A stretch of 64,000 nt of DNA, taken from Hyphomicrobiales bacterium (GTDB lineage: Bacteria; Pseudomonadota; Alphaproteobacteria; Rhizobiales; Rhizobiaceae). The notes beneath the pieces are model-generated. The model saw only the letters and a program-made list of their open reading frames with translations. It did not search any database and was not told the DNA's origin. A program made the translations under genes and the position numbers. Below, piece after piece: positions 45,741 to 55,226 of the stretch; position 1 is the stretch's first letter, and the number at the start of each line of letters is the position of its first letter. The DNA lies in NCBI GenBank assembly GCA_900472675.1, contig UCJA01000016.1:62001-126000 (forward strand). The letters are read 5' to 3'.

Positions 45741-46577
45741 TCAGCCTTTGAGAAAGGCCATCAGGTCCTGGGTCAGCCGCTCCTTGTGGGACGCGAACAG
45801 ACCATGTGGGCCGCCATCGTATTCGATCAGCTTGGCGCCCGGAATGGCTGCTGCGGCTGCACGACCGGAGGTTTCGATCGGCACCGTCTGGTCGCTCGTA
45901 CCGTGGATCACCAGGGTTGGCACGGTGAAGCTTGCGAGGTCCGGCCGGAAATCGGTCGTCGCGAAGGCCTTGGCGCAGGCAAGCGTCGGCTTGAGGCCCG
46001 CCATCATCGTCTGCTGGAAAGACCAGTCGAGCACTTCGTCGCTGACGGAACCTTTAAACATTCCAACGCCGTAGAAGGTCTTGAAGAAGCTCTTGAAGAA
46101 ATGCGCCCGGTCATCGGTCATTCCCTTGGTCATCTCGTCGAAGGTCGACTGGGGCACGCCATTCGGGTTGTCGGCCGTCTGCAGCATGTAGGGGACGACG
46201 GAGGCGACCAGCGCCGCCTTGGTAACACCCTTGCCGCCGTGTCGCGACATGTAGCGGGCCACTTCGCCGCCACCCATGGAAAAGCCCATAAGGGTGATAT
46301 TCTCGGCGCCGGTCGCTTCGATCACATCGGCCAGGTCATCGGCCAGCGTGTCGTAGTCATAGCCCTGCCAGGGCTGATCCGAACGGCCGAAGCCGCGGCG
46401 GTCGTAGGAGATGGCCCGGTAGCCGGCATTGGCGGCGACCATGGCGAAATCGTCCCACGTGTCGGCGGTGAGCGGCCAGCCATGCATCATGATGACCGTG
46501 CCGGATGCCTGGCCACCTGATGGGGCCCAGTCCTTGACGTAGAGTTGCGTGCCGTCGCGGGTGGTGATCATGGGCAT
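45741..46577 (-). CDS. alpha/beta hydrolase (chloroperoxidase-like)
   Basis: A 278-residue serine hydrolase of the non-haem chloroperoxidase/arylesterase type. The nucleophile Ser100 is in the elbow LMGFSMGGGEVARYM, with the oxyanion region MHGWPLTADTW, an acid residue in HGTSDQTVP, and the catalytic His in DGGPHGLF. The substrate is unknown. A second ATG two codons in is possible. It stands alone between phnM and the Nudix gene. Confidence 0.9.
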   Translation of the reverse strand: MPMITTRDGTQLYVKDWAPSGGQASGTVIMMHGWPLTADTWDDFAMVAANAGYRAISYDRRGFGRSDQPWQGYDYDTLADDLADVIEATGAENITLMGFSMGGGEVARYMSRHGGKGVTKAALVASVVPYMLQTADNPNGVPQSTFDEMTKGMTDDRAHFFKSFFKTFYGVGMFKGSVSDEVLDWSFQQTMMAGLKPTLACAKAFATTDFRPDLASFTVPTLVIHGTSDQTVPIETSGRAAAAAIPGAKLIEYDGGPHGLFASHKERLTQDLMAFLKG

Positions 46578-46644
46578 GGGAGCGTTCCTATGTTGTCGAG
46601 GAACTTTCCAACGGCCCTGTACGTGATCTTGTTCCCGCCTGCCG

Positions 46645-47247
46645 TCAGCCGGTTGCCGACGTGAGAGAGGCTCGGTTTAGCGCGGCCCACTGCAGCAGCA
46701 TGATGGTCTTGGCATCAAAGATTTCGCCGCTCCCGACCATGGCCAGCGCATCGCCCAGAGGGACTTCCATGACCTCGATGTCCTCGTGCTCTTCGGCGAG
46801 GCCGCCGCCCTCCTCCAGCCGGTCGCTTGCATCGATGCCGGCGTAAAAGAAGTGCACGATCTCGGTGACCGAGCCGGGCGACATCAGGGCCTTGAACAGG
46901 AAGCGCACGTCGCGGGGGCGGTAGCCCGTCTCTTCCATCGCTTCCCGCCGGATCGCCTCTTCCGGCTGATCCTCGTCCAGCACGCCGGCCGGCACTTCCA
47001 TCATCCAGGCCGGCTGCCCTATCACATAGGCCGGCAGGCGGAACTGCCTGACCAGAACCACGGTGTCCCGCGCGGCGTCGTAAAGCAGGATCGCTGCCGC
47101 TTCGCCGCGATGGTAGATCTCGCGGTGGATGCGGTGGGAGACGCCGTCCCTGTCGGTGTAGTCCAGCTCGTAGTTCGAAAGCTTCGTCCAGCCGTCGGAC
47201 AGCGTGTCCTGCCTGGCGATCTTCACCCGGTCGCGCTCATCCGTCAT
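46645..47247 (-). CDS. Nudix hydrolase (NudK-like)
   Basis: A 200-residue Nudix protein with the Nudix box from Gly in VPAGVLDEDQPEEAIRREAM to EETGY near residues 86-107. The N-terminal strand domain with HREIYHRGEAAAILLYD suggests the ADP-ribose/GDP-mannose pyrophosphatase branch. Its ATG overlaps the stop of the molybdopterin oxidoreductase gene by 4 nt. Substrate is inferred from family only. Confidence 0.87.
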   Translation of the reverse strand: MTDERDRVKIARQDTLSDGWTKLSNYELDYTDRDGVSHRIHREIYHRGEAAAILLYDAARDTVVLVRQFRLPAYVIGQPAWMMEVPAGVLDEDQPEEAIRREAMEETGYRPRDVRFLFKALMSPGSVTEIVHFFYAGIDASDRLEEGGGLAEEHEDIEVMEVPLGDALAMVGSGEIFDAKTIMLLQWAALNRASLTSATG

Positions 47248-49382
47248 GCCATATCCTTGCGCAGCCAGACCTTGTTGTCGTGGAATGCGGCGCCGCCGTA
47301 GGGCGCGACCGCATCGGCACCGGTCAGCACGTTGATGCCCTCGCCATCCAGGTGCTTGCTGTTCGGCCAGAGCCCCTCAGCGACCAGGACGCCGGGGCGT
47401 GCACCGGCCACAAGCTTCGCATGCAGGCGGATTTCGCCGCGGCTGTTGCCAAGCCGGACGACGTCGCCGTCGAGAACGCCGAGGCGGGCCGCATCCGACG
47501 GCTCGATCACGACTTCCGGGCGTCCCTCGCGCTGGACGGACCCCTTGGTCTCGGTGAAGGAGGAGTTGAGGAAGCTGCGGGCGGGCGAGGTCGCCAGCCG
47601 GAAGGGATGCGCCGTGTCGGACAGCTCGATGACATCGACCTGGTCCGGGAAGGCCGGAAGCTGGGCGTAGGGTCCCTGCGGGCCGACGTTCTGCGGCGGC
47701 TTGTCCGGCGACGGGCCGTTCACCCAGTCCGGGCTGAAGCGGAACTTTCCGTCCGGATAGCCGAAGCCCTTGAGGTAATGCGCGGTCTCGAAATCCGGCT
47801 GCGCATCGATCCAGCGGTTTTCCTTCAAGCCCTCGTAGGAGCCCCAGCCGCTCGCCTGGAGGATCGTGTCGATGTGCTGACGCTCATCCCGCCCGAAGCC
47901 CTGGTAATGATCGACGCCAAGACGCTTGGCCAGTTCCTCGATGACGAAGAGATTGGTGCGCACCGTCGCCGGCGGCTCGACCAGCTTTGGTCCGAGCAGG
48001 ATGTGCTGGTGGCCGCCACCGCGATAAAGATCGTCGTGCTCAAGGAACATGGTGGCCGGCAGGACGATATCGGCGACCTGTGCCGTGTCGGTCATGAACT
48101 GCTCGTGGACGGCGACGAACAGGTCGTCGCGCAGGAAGCCCTCGCGCACCAGGCGCTGCTCCGGCGCCACGTTCATGGGGTTGGTGTTCTGGATCAGGAG
48201 CGCCGTGACCGGACCGCCGCGGCGCAACGCCTCGGCGTCGCCGGTCAACACACGGCCGATCTGCGACTGGTCAAGCTGGCGAATGTTCGGATCGGCATAG
48301 GCAGTGCCCATCAGTTCCGACTTGTCGAGCCGGTAGATCCCGCCATTGTTGTGGAAGGCGCCGCCGCCTTCGTATTGCCAGGAGCCGAGCACGGTCGAGA
48401 CCGAGAGCGCCGCATGCATGGCGACCGTGCCGTTGCGCTGGCGTGCAAAGCCGTAGCCCAGCCGGAAGAAGGACTTCTTCGTGGTCCCGACAAGGCGCGC
48501 GAATTCCTCGATTTCCGCAACGGGAAGCCCGGTGATGCCTGAGGCCCATTCCGGCGTCCGGGTCTTCAGATGTTCTTCGAGACCGGCCGGATCATCGGCG
48601 AACTTCGCCATGTAGGCGCGGTCGGCATAGCCGTCGCGGAAGGCGACATGCATGACGGCGCAGGCAAGGGCTGCATCCGTGCCGGGCCTCAGCACCAGCG
48701 CCAGGTCGGCCTGCTTCATGGTCGGATTGTCGTAGATGTCGATGACGACGATCTTGGCACCGCGCTCCTTGCGAGCCTTGATCGCGTGGGTCATCACGTT
48801 GACCTGAGTGGAAACGGCATTCGTGCCCCAGATCACCACGCAGTCGGACTTCGCCATTTCGCGCGGGTCGGGACCCCGCAGGGCACCGGTGCCCATGACG
48901 TATCCCGTCCAAGCCATGTTGGTGCAGATCGTGCCGAAGAAGCCGGAGTATTTCTTGGCGTGCCGCAGCCGCTCGATCGAATCGCGCTGCACCTGCCCCA
49001 TGGTTCCGGCATAGAAGTAAGGCCAGACGGCTTCCGAGCCGTACTGCGCTTCCGCCTTCACGAAAGCGTTGGCGACTTCGTCGAGCGCGGCCTCCCAGGA
49101 GACCTCCTGCCAGCCGCCCTCGCCCTTGGCGCCGATCCGGCGCTTTGGCACCATCAGGCGGTCGGGGTGGTAGATGCGCTCGTTGTAGCGGGCGACCTTG
49201 GCGCAGATGACCCCGGCCGTGTAGGTGTTGTCGGCGGATCCGCGCACGCGGCCGATGCGGCCGTCGGCAGAGACGTCGACGTCGAGTGCGCAGGCGGAGG
49301 GGCAATCATGCGGACAGACCGTATGGCCTACCGTGTCCTGCCCTGATGCCGATGAGGCGGTGATTTTGGTCGCAACGTTCAT
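47244..49382 (-). CDS. molybdopterin-dependent oxidoreductase (bis-MGD family)
   Basis: A 712-residue cytoplasmic oxidoreductase of the DMSO-reductase superfamily. The N-terminal [4Fe-4S] ligands are Cys23, Cys27, Cys31 (CPHDCPSAC) and Cys60, then the molybdopterin domains (VIWGTNAVSTQVNVMTHAIK, LRPGTDAALACAVMHVAF) and a C-terminal dinucleotide-binding domain (RLGNSRGEIRLHAKL). No signal peptide is present. The physiological substrate is not evident. The start at 49382 was preferred to a TTG six codons upstream. No partner subunits are adjacent; moaD/moaE for cofactor synthesis lie 7 kb away. Confidence 0.9.
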   Translation of the reverse strand: MNVATKITASSASGQDTVGHTVCPHDCPSACALDVDVSADGRIGRVRGSADNTYTAGVICAKVARYNERIYHPDRLMVPKRRIGAKGEGGWQEVSWEAALDEVANAFVKAEAQYGSEAVWPYFYAGTMGQVQRDSIERLRHAKKYSGFFGTICTNMAWTGYVMGTGALRGPDPREMAKSDCVVIWGTNAVSTQVNVMTHAIKARKERGAKIVVIDIYDNPTMKQADLALVLRPGTDAALACAVMHVAFRDGYADRAYMAKFADDPAGLEEHLKTRTPEWASGITGLPVAEIEEFARLVGTTKKSFFRLGYGFARQRNGTVAMHAALSVSTVLGSWQYEGGGAFHNNGGIYRLDKSELMGTAYADPNIRQLDQSQIGRVLTGDAEALRRGGPVTALLIQNTNPMNVAPEQRLVREGFLRDDLFVAVHEQFMTDTAQVADIVLPATMFLEHDDLYRGGGHQHILLGPKLVEPPATVRTNLFVIEELAKRLGVDHYQGFGRDERQHIDTILQASGWGSYEGLKENRWIDAQPDFETAHYLKGFGYPDGKFRFSPDWVNGPSPDKPPQNVGPQGPYAQLPAFPDQVDVIELSDTAHPFRLATSPARSFLNSSFTETKGSVQREGRPEVVIEPSDAARLGVLDGDVVRLGNSRGEIRLHAKLVAGARPGVLVAEGLWPNSKHLDGEGINVLTGADAVAPYGGAAFHDNKVWLRKDMA

Positions 49383-49465
49383 AGGTTTTCTATAGGACAA
49401 GCAGGCTCAGGCCAGAAGTGGCATTCGCAGCGCATCAATTTTATTCATCCGGGCCATAGGCACAC

Positions 49466-50335
49466 ATGAACTACCGGCACATCTACCACGCAGGCAATTT
49501 CGCCGACGTCCTGAAGCATGCCGTCCTGGCACGGCTGATCCGTTACGCGCAGAACAAGGACAAGGCCTTCCGGGTGCTGGATACGCATGCCGGCACCGGG
49601 ATCTACGATCTGTCCTCAGAGGAAGCGCAGAAAACCGGCGAATGGCGCGATGGTATCGGCCGGCTGATGGAGGCCGATCTGCCTGCGCCAGTTGCCGAGT
49701 TGCTGGCACCCTATCTGGATGCGGTCCGCGAGCTGAACCCAAGCGGGGACATCAAACGCTATCCCGGGTCGCCGAAACTTGCGCGCATGCTGTTTCGCCC
49801 GCAGGACCGGCTGTCTGCAATGGAACTGCATCCGGAGGATGCCGGGCGGCTCCAGCGGCTGTTCGAGGGCGACTACCAGGTTCGCGCCACCGAGCTGGAC
49901 GGCTGGCTGGCGCTCGGTGCGCATCTGCCGCCTAAGGAAAAGCGCGGCATCGTGCTGGTCGATCCTCCCTTCGAGGAGGAAGGCGAATACGACCGGCTGG
50001 TCAGAGGCTTTGCCACCGGCTACCGGCGGTTTCCGGGCGGCACCTATTGCCTCTGGTACCCGATCAAGAAGGGCGCGCCGCCGAAGTCCTTCCATGAGGC
50101 ACTGCAGGCGCTGCAGATCCCGAAAATGCTGTGCGCCGAACTGACGGTCAAAAGCGACCGCGAGGAAACCGGCCTGTCCGGCTCCGGGCTGATCATCGTC
50201 AACCCGCCCTTCACGCTGAAAGCCGAACTGCACCTGATGCTGCCGGTGCTGAAGACCGTCCTCACCCAGGACCGGTTTGCCTCGCATCGGGCATTCTGGC
50301 TGACCGACGAGAGCGTCCATCAGGATGAGGACTAG
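49466..50335 (+). CDS. rlmJ: 23S rRNA (adenine2030-N6)-methyltransferase
   Basis: Methylates A2030 of 23S rRNA. The 289-residue protein has the family opening MNYRHIYHAGNFADVLKH, the SAM-binding VLDTHAGTGIYDL and the catalytic motif IVLVDPPFEEEGEYDRL. It is divergent from the molybdopterin oxidoreductase. Full length. Confidence 0.95.
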   Translation: MNYRHIYHAGNFADVLKHAVLARLIRYAQNKDKAFRVLDTHAGTGIYDLSSEEAQKTGEWRDGIGRLMEADLPAPVAELLAPYLDAVRELNPSGDIKRYPGSPKLARMLFRPQDRLSAMELHPEDAGRLQRLFEGDYQVRATELDGWLALGAHLPPKEKRGIVLVDPPFEEEGEYDRLVRGFATGYRRFPGGTYCLWYPIKKGAPPKSFHEALQALQIPKMLCAELTVKSDREETGLSGSGLIIVNPPFTLKAELHLMLPVLKTVLTQDRFASHRAFWLTDESVHQDED

Positions 50336-50413
50336 ACCCTGATTGGGGCGCCGGCCCATCTTGACCGGTCACCGCTTCCCAACCATGGTGCGCGGGCATC
50401 AGAGGGCAAAGCG

Positions 50414-51064
50414 ATGAAATATCTTCTGGCGGCAGCCATTCTGACCGGTCTCGCGACCACGGCCTCGGCGCAGGACAATCGTCCGTCGAAGCCCGGCGCA
50501 TTCGATTTCTATGTGTTGTCGCTGTCCTGGTCGCCCAGCTTCTGCAGCGGGCAAAAGGACGACCGCAACAAGCAGCAGTGCGGCACCGACCGCGGGTTCG
50601 GCTTTATCGTGCACGGCCTCTGGCCGCAGAACGAGACGGGCTATCCCGAGTTCTGCCCCAGCAGCGAGCCAAAACGGGTACCGACGGAACTCGGCCGGCC
50701 GCTGTTTGACATCATGCCGTCGATGGGACTGATCGGCAACGAGTGGCGCAAGCATGGCACCTGCTCGGGCCTCAGCCAGGAGGCGTATTTCGCGCTGTTG
50801 CGGAAGGCCTACCAGAAGATTCGCATCCCCGAGACGCTCGGCCAGGGCAAGGCGATGCTGAGGCTATCGCCAGACCAGATCGAAGACAGGTTCGTGTCGG
50901 CCAATGCGGGCCTCTCCCGGGCCGCCATGTCCACCAGCTGCAAGGGCCGGCAGTTTTCCGAAGTGCGGATCTGCCTGACCAAGGACCTGCAGTTCCGCGA
51001 ATGCGCAGAGGTCGACGAGGACAGCTGCGAGGCCGACCAGGTCACACTGCCGCCGGTGCGGTAA
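50414..51064 (+). CDS. secreted ribonuclease T2
   Basis: A 216-residue exported endoribonuclease. The signal peptide is MKYLLAAAILTGLATTASA. The two catalytic motifs are intact: CAS1 GFIVHGLWPQ with His67 and CAS2 EWRKHGTCSG with Glu110 and His114. Multiple cysteines suggest disulfides. It likely scavenges nucleotides in the periplasm. It is followed 24 nt later by a GST gene on the same strand. Confidence 0.93.
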   Translation: MKYLLAAAILTGLATTASAQDNRPSKPGAFDFYVLSLSWSPSFCSGQKDDRNKQQCGTDRGFGFIVHGLWPQNETGYPEFCPSSEPKRVPTELGRPLFDIMPSMGLIGNEWRKHGTCSGLSQEAYFALLRKAYQKIRIPETLGQGKAMLRLSPDQIEDRFVSANAGLSRAAMSTSCKGRQFSEVRICLTKDLQFRECAEVDEDSCEADQVTLPPVR

Positions 51065-51088
51065 ACCTCTCCCAAAAGGATTGATTTG

Positions 51089-51685
51089 ATGAAACTGCTC
51101 TACTCCCCCGCCTCCCCCTATTCGGCAAAGGTTCGGATGGCGGCGCGCCACCTCGGTATCGAGATCGACGCCGTGACCACCGATACGAATGCTGCACCGT
51201 CGGAGCTGCTGGACAACAATCCGCTTGGCAAAATCCCGGTGTTGCTGCGCAAGGGCGAACCGGGGATCTACGACAGCGTCGCCATCATGCACTACCTGGA
51301 CCGTTTGTCGGGAGGCAAACTCTACCCGAAGAAGCAGGACAAGCGCACCGAGGCGGACGTGCTGGAAGCCTTGTGCGACGGAATCACCGATTGCCTGCTG
51401 GCGATCATGTATGAGCGCCGTTTCCGTCCCGAGGAGAAGATCCACCAGCCGTGGATCGACAAGCAGTGGGGCAAGGTCGTGCACGGGCTGGATTACCTTG
51501 AGGCCAACCTGCCGAAGACCGGCAAGAAGCTGCATGGCGGGCATTTTTCGCTCGCCGCCCTGATCGGCTATCTCGACCTGCGCTTCAACGGCCAGTGGGC
51601 CGAGGGTCGCCCCGAACTTGCGTCCTGGCCGGATGTGTTCGGGAAGCGCTTCAGCGACTACGCCGAAATGAAATCGACAGCCTGA
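51089..51685 (+). CDS. glutathione S-transferase family protein
   Basis: A 198-residue GST with the N-terminal thioredoxin fold (LLYSPASPYSAKVRMAARHL), the cis-Pro/GSH-binding KIPVLLRKGEPGIYDSVAI, and an all-helical C-terminal domain. The Ser/Tyr in SPASPYS may serve as the activating residue. An AAAGGA ribosome site precedes the ATG. Substrate unknown. Confidence 0.9.
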   Translation: MKLLYSPASPYSAKVRMAARHLGIEIDAVTTDTNAAPSELLDNNPLGKIPVLLRKGEPGIYDSVAIMHYLDRLSGGKLYPKKQDKRTEADVLEALCDGITDCLLAIMYERRFRPEEKIHQPWIDKQWGKVVHGLDYLEANLPKTGKKLHGGHFSLAALIGYLDLRFNGQWAEGRPELASWPDVFGKRFSDYAEMKSTA

Positions 51686-51717
51686 CATCGGCTTTTTTTG
51701 ACGCCCGTCGCAAACGA

Positions 51718-51749
51718 AAAAAGCCCAGACCGGAAGGCCTGGGCTTTTT
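51718..51749. terminator. bidirectional terminator
   Basis: Eleven-bp stem (51718-51728, 51739-51749) with a 10-nt loop, A-run left and T-run right, shared by the GST gene and the convergent beta-barrel gene. Confidence 0.92.
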
Positions 51750-51769
51750 CGTCAGAGCCTTGTTAAGGC

Positions 51770-52408
51770 TTAGAACTTTACGCCGATACCAAGCTTGACG
51801 CTGTGGTCGTCGAAGCCCTTCGTAACCCGACCGGAGTCGAGGCTGTAGCTGTCCTTGCCGAAATCGGTGTAGCGATATTCGACGCGCGCCGTGATGTTGC
51901 TGGTAACGAAGGCTTCTGCACCGACGCCGACCGTGTAACCAACAGCGGTCTTGCTGTCAGACGATGTTTCGTCGGACATCTTGTTGTCCTGGGCAGCAAC
52001 ACCGGCCGTGCCGTAGATCAGGAAGGGGTTCATGTCGTAACCGACGCGACCACGAACGGAGCCGTTCCACTTGGCCTTGGCGTCATAGCCTTCGATCGTT
52101 TCGTTGCTGGTGCCGCGATAGCCGACGTCAGCTTCGATACCATAAACGATCTGGCCGGACTGCCAGTTGTAGCCGGTGAATGCACCGCCACCGAGCTTGC
52201 CGTCACGGTCGCCGAAGCCGCCGAAACGACCCCAGTCGTAATCGCCGTAACCACCGAGGTAGAAGCCCTGCCAGGTCGAAACCTGAGCGACTTCTTCTAC
52301 AGCCTGTGGGGCCTGGGGGATCTGTTCAACGGCATCCGCAGCATTGGCCGCGGAAAATGCGATGAGGCTGGCAGCCGAAGCCATCAGAGTCGCGACGAGA
52401 ATACGCAT
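51770..52408 (-). CDS. outer-membrane beta-barrel protein (Omp25/31-like)
   Basis: A 212-residue surface protein with a signal peptide (MRILVATLMASAASLIAFSA) and an eight-strand barrel pattern: WQGFYLGGYGDYDWGRFGGF, VYGIEADVGYRG, GSVRGRVGYDMNPFLIYGTA, ARVEYRYTDFG and the terminal aromatic HSVKLGIGVKF. It resembles Brucella Omp25/31 and rhizobial RopB. A strong AAAAGGAG ribosome site precedes the ATG. The upstream gap is AT-rich and probably holds a strong promoter. Confidence 0.92.
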   Translation of the reverse strand: MRILVATLMASAASLIAFSAANAADAVEQIPQAPQAVEEVAQVSTWQGFYLGGYGDYDWGRFGGFGDRDGKLGGGAFTGYNWQSGQIVYGIEADVGYRGTSNETIEGYDAKAKWNGSVRGRVGYDMNPFLIYGTAGVAAQDNKMSDETSSDSKTAVGYTVGVGAEAFVTSNITARVEYRYTDFGKDSYSLDSGRVTKGFDDHSVKLGIGVKF

Positions 52409-53083
52409 ACAATTTCTCCTTTTAATGCTGTGCCGGGAAGTCGTCAGACAATCGCTTGACGGCGCCTTTGTTCCCTGCCCGCTGAGGATGAAAATGGATG
52501 CCAAATGAGGAAATGGAAGAGCCGAATTGTGAATTGATTGTGGCGCCCGGAAGGCTAAAATTCGATGTTGCTCACATACCACATGTATATCATTAACCCT
52601 AACAAAACTTAAATTCATGTATAGATGCGTTCATCTTCCTTCGTAACGTCTTAACCTTGAAGCAACCGGATGCCAACTAGCCTTACCCGGCGGGCAGCCA
52701 CGCCGCCGTTTTGACCATCGTGACTTGCGTTGCAAGCAGAGGGCAACAATAGCGGTGCCCATGCGGCGCAAGACCCCTGTCGATGTACAGTGATCTAGCC
52801 GCCCCCGGCGCCTTGGGGTCGCCTGAGGCTTCACTTTTCCGCCTAATTCGGGCGCTGCGATCTTCACAGCGGCGGCTGCGGTTTCAAGGTTTTAGCGCGG
52901 GAGGGCTTGACCCTGCCTGCGGCGGCGCTTCCAAACCGGCCTCGAAATCACTATCTCTCAGGCCAGCAAGCCACAAAGATTCGCGAAAAAAATCGCCGAA
53001 TGACGGGCCATGGCCCATTTTTATTGCCGCCAGGTGGAAACCGACAGGGTTGCGGGCATCCAAAGGGCGGCGGAGACGATGGA
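52409..53083. other. long divergent intergenic region
   Basis: About 675 nt without a recognisable gene between the outer-membrane protein and uvrC. The section around 52560-52660 is AT-rich, contains two CATGTATA direct repeats about 34 nt apart and a TTAACCCTAA stretch, and is likely the barrel-gene promoter. An open frame upstream of uvrC is not UvrC-like. Confidence 0.5.
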
Positions 53084-55126
53084 ATGAATGCAACGAAGCT
53101 GCCGGATGGTGGCGTTCTCTACGACGAAAACGACGAGGATGACGACGACGCGGTGGCGGCAAGCCCTGCTGTCGAGGGTCTGCCCATCGCGATCGAGTGG
53201 AACGAAGCCCTTCGCAACGAGAGCGGCCTGAAGGGTGCCGACCTGATCGCCGAATTCGTCAAGCACCTGCCCAACGCGCCGGGCGTCTACCGCATGTTCA
53301 ATGAGGCGGGCGACGTGATGTATGTGGGCAAGGCGAAGAGCCTGAAAAAGCGCGTCAGCAATTATGCGCAGGGACGCCTCCATTCCAACCGGCTCACCAA
53401 GATGGTGCGCGAGACGACCCATATGGAGTTCGTCACGACGCGGACTGAAACCGAGGCGCTGCTGCTTGAGGCAAACCTCATCAAGCGGCTGCGTCCGCGC
53501 TTCAACGTGCTTTTGCGCGACGACAAGTCGTTTCCTTATATCATGATCACGGGCGACCACCGGGCGCCGGCGATCTTCAAGCATCGCGGTGCGCGGGCCC
53601 GCAAGGGCGCTTATTTCGGCCCCTTCGCCTCGGCGAGCGCCGTCGGACGTACGATCAACTCGCTGCAGCGCGCCTTTCTGCTGCGCACCTGCACCGACAG
53701 CGTATTCGAAAGCCGCACCCGCCCCTGCCTGCTTTACCAGATCAAGCGATGCTCCGGCCCCTGCACTCACGAGATCAGCGACGAGGGCTATGCGGAACTC
53801 GTGCAGGAAGCGCAGGACTTCCTGTCGGGCAAGAGCCAGAACGTGAAGTCGGCGATCGCCGTGCAGATGGCGGAGGCGTCGGAGGACCTCGATTTCGAGC
53901 GGGCCGCGGTTTATCGCGACCGGCTGTCGGCGCTGTCGCATGTGCAGAGCCACCAGGGCATCAATCCGGCCGGCGTCGAAGAGGCCGATGTGTTCGCCAT
54001 CCAGCATGAGGGCGGCCTATCCTGCATCCAGGTGTTCTTCTTCCGGACCGGTCAGAACTGGGGCAACCGTGCCTATTTTCCGAGGGCCGACCCGCAACTG
54101 ACCGGAGCAGAGGTGCTGAACGCATTTCTCGCGCAGTTCTACGACGACAAGCCCGTGCCGAAGCAGATCCTGATGTCGCAGACCGTCGAGGAGCAGGATC
54201 TTCTGGCGCTCGCCTTCAGCGAGAAGGCCGGCCACCGGGTGACGATCACCGTGCCGCAGCGGGGCGAGAAGAAGGATCTGGTGGATCACGTTCTCGCCAA
54301 TGCGCGCGAAGCGCACGGACGTAAGCTTGCCGAGACCGCCTCGCAGGCGCGGCTGCTGCAGGGCGTCGCTGAGACCTTCGGCCTGGCTTATGTGCCGCGC
54401 CGCATCGAGATCTACGACAACTCGCATATCATGGGCACCAATGCTGTGGGCGGCATGGTGGTGGCGGGGCCGGAAGGCTATGTGAAAAGCCAGTACCGCA
54501 AGTTCAACATCAAATCGACGGAGATCACGCCGGGCGACGACTTCGGGATGATGCGCGAAGTGATGACGCGGCGCTTCTCGCGGCTGATCAAGGAGGAAGG
54601 CCTGCCCGACCGCAGCCTGCCCGCGACGACCTCCGGCGAGGACGCGGCTGACGCCGCCTTCCCGGCCTGGCCGGACGTAATCCTGATCGACGGCGGCCAG
54701 GGGCAGATGACCGCGGTGCGGGCGATCCTCGACGAGCTCGGCATCCGCCAGGTGGTAACGGCGATCGGGGTCGCCAAGGGTGTCGACCGTGAAGCAGGCC
54801 GCGAACGCTTCTTTGCTGACGGACGCAGCGACTTCTCGCTGCCGCCGCGCGATCCGGTCCTTTATTTCATCCAGCGGATGCGCGACGAGGCCCACCGCTT
54901 CGCCATCGGCTCGCACCGGGCGCGGCGCAAGAAGGAAATGATCAAGAACCCGCTGGACGAGATTGCCGGCATCGGACCGGGGCGCAAGCGCAAGCTGCTT
55001 CAGCACTTCGGCACGGCGAAAGCCGTGTCACGCGCCGGCCTCACCGACCTCATGGCGGTGGAGGGTATCTCCGAGGCTGTGGCGAAACTCGTCTACAATC
55101 ATTTCCACGAGAACCGCGGCCCGTGA
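53084..55126 (+). CDS. uvrC: UvrABC excinuclease subunit C
   Basis: Makes both incisions in nucleotide-excision repair. The 680-residue protein has a rhizobial acidic N-terminal extension (DENDEDDDD), the GIY-YIG nuclease domain (NAPGVYRMF...VMYVGKAKSLKKRV), the UVR motif near residue 260-285, the RNase H-like endonuclease domain with IEIYDNSHIMGT and LIDGGQGQM, and the C-terminal helix-hairpin-helix pair (GIGPGRKRKLLQHFG). The start follows GGAGACG. Confidence 0.96.
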   Translation: MNATKLPDGGVLYDENDEDDDDAVAASPAVEGLPIAIEWNEALRNESGLKGADLIAEFVKHLPNAPGVYRMFNEAGDVMYVGKAKSLKKRVSNYAQGRLHSNRLTKMVRETTHMEFVTTRTETEALLLEANLIKRLRPRFNVLLRDDKSFPYIMITGDHRAPAIFKHRGARARKGAYFGPFASASAVGRTINSLQRAFLLRTCTDSVFESRTRPCLLYQIKRCSGPCTHEISDEGYAELVQEAQDFLSGKSQNVKSAIAVQMAEASEDLDFERAAVYRDRLSALSHVQSHQGINPAGVEEADVFAIQHEGGLSCIQVFFFRTGQNWGNRAYFPRADPQLTGAEVLNAFLAQFYDDKPVPKQILMSQTVEEQDLLALAFSEKAGHRVTITVPQRGEKKDLVDHVLANAREAHGRKLAETASQARLLQGVAETFGLAYVPRRIEIYDNSHIMGTNAVGGMVVAGPEGYVKSQYRKFNIKSTEITPGDDFGMMREVMTRRFSRLIKEEGLPDRSLPATTSGEDAADAAFPAWPDVILIDGGQGQMTAVRAILDELGIRQVVTAIGVAKGVDREAGRERFFADGRSDFSLPPRDPVLYFIQRMRDEAHRFAIGSHRARRKKEMIKNPLDEIAGIGPGRKRKLLQHFGTAKAVSRAGLTDLMAVEGISEAVAKLVYNHFHENRGP

Positions 55127-55150
55127 TCCTTGTCGGCCCGTCCCGTTCAC

Positions 55151-55182
55151 AAAAAACCCGGGCGTCGATGTTGACGCACGGG
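55151..55182 (-). terminator. antisense-facing terminator in the uvrC-pgsA gap
   Basis: Ten-bp stem with one mismatch (55157-55166, 55173-55182) followed by six Us on the minus strand only. No minus-strand gene lies upstream, so it would stop antisense transcription, or serve as a hairpin in the pgsA leader. Confidence 0.6.
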
Positions 55183-55226
55183 CCTCGAGGGCTCAACTAG
55201 GGGTCAAACTCAAGCATAGGTCCATC

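Noticed and set aside
52907..53083. In-frame N-terminal extension of uvrC by 59 codons
   Set aside because: The extension is not UvrC-like, and the ATG at 53084 has a ribosome site and begins the rhizobial acidic N-terminus.
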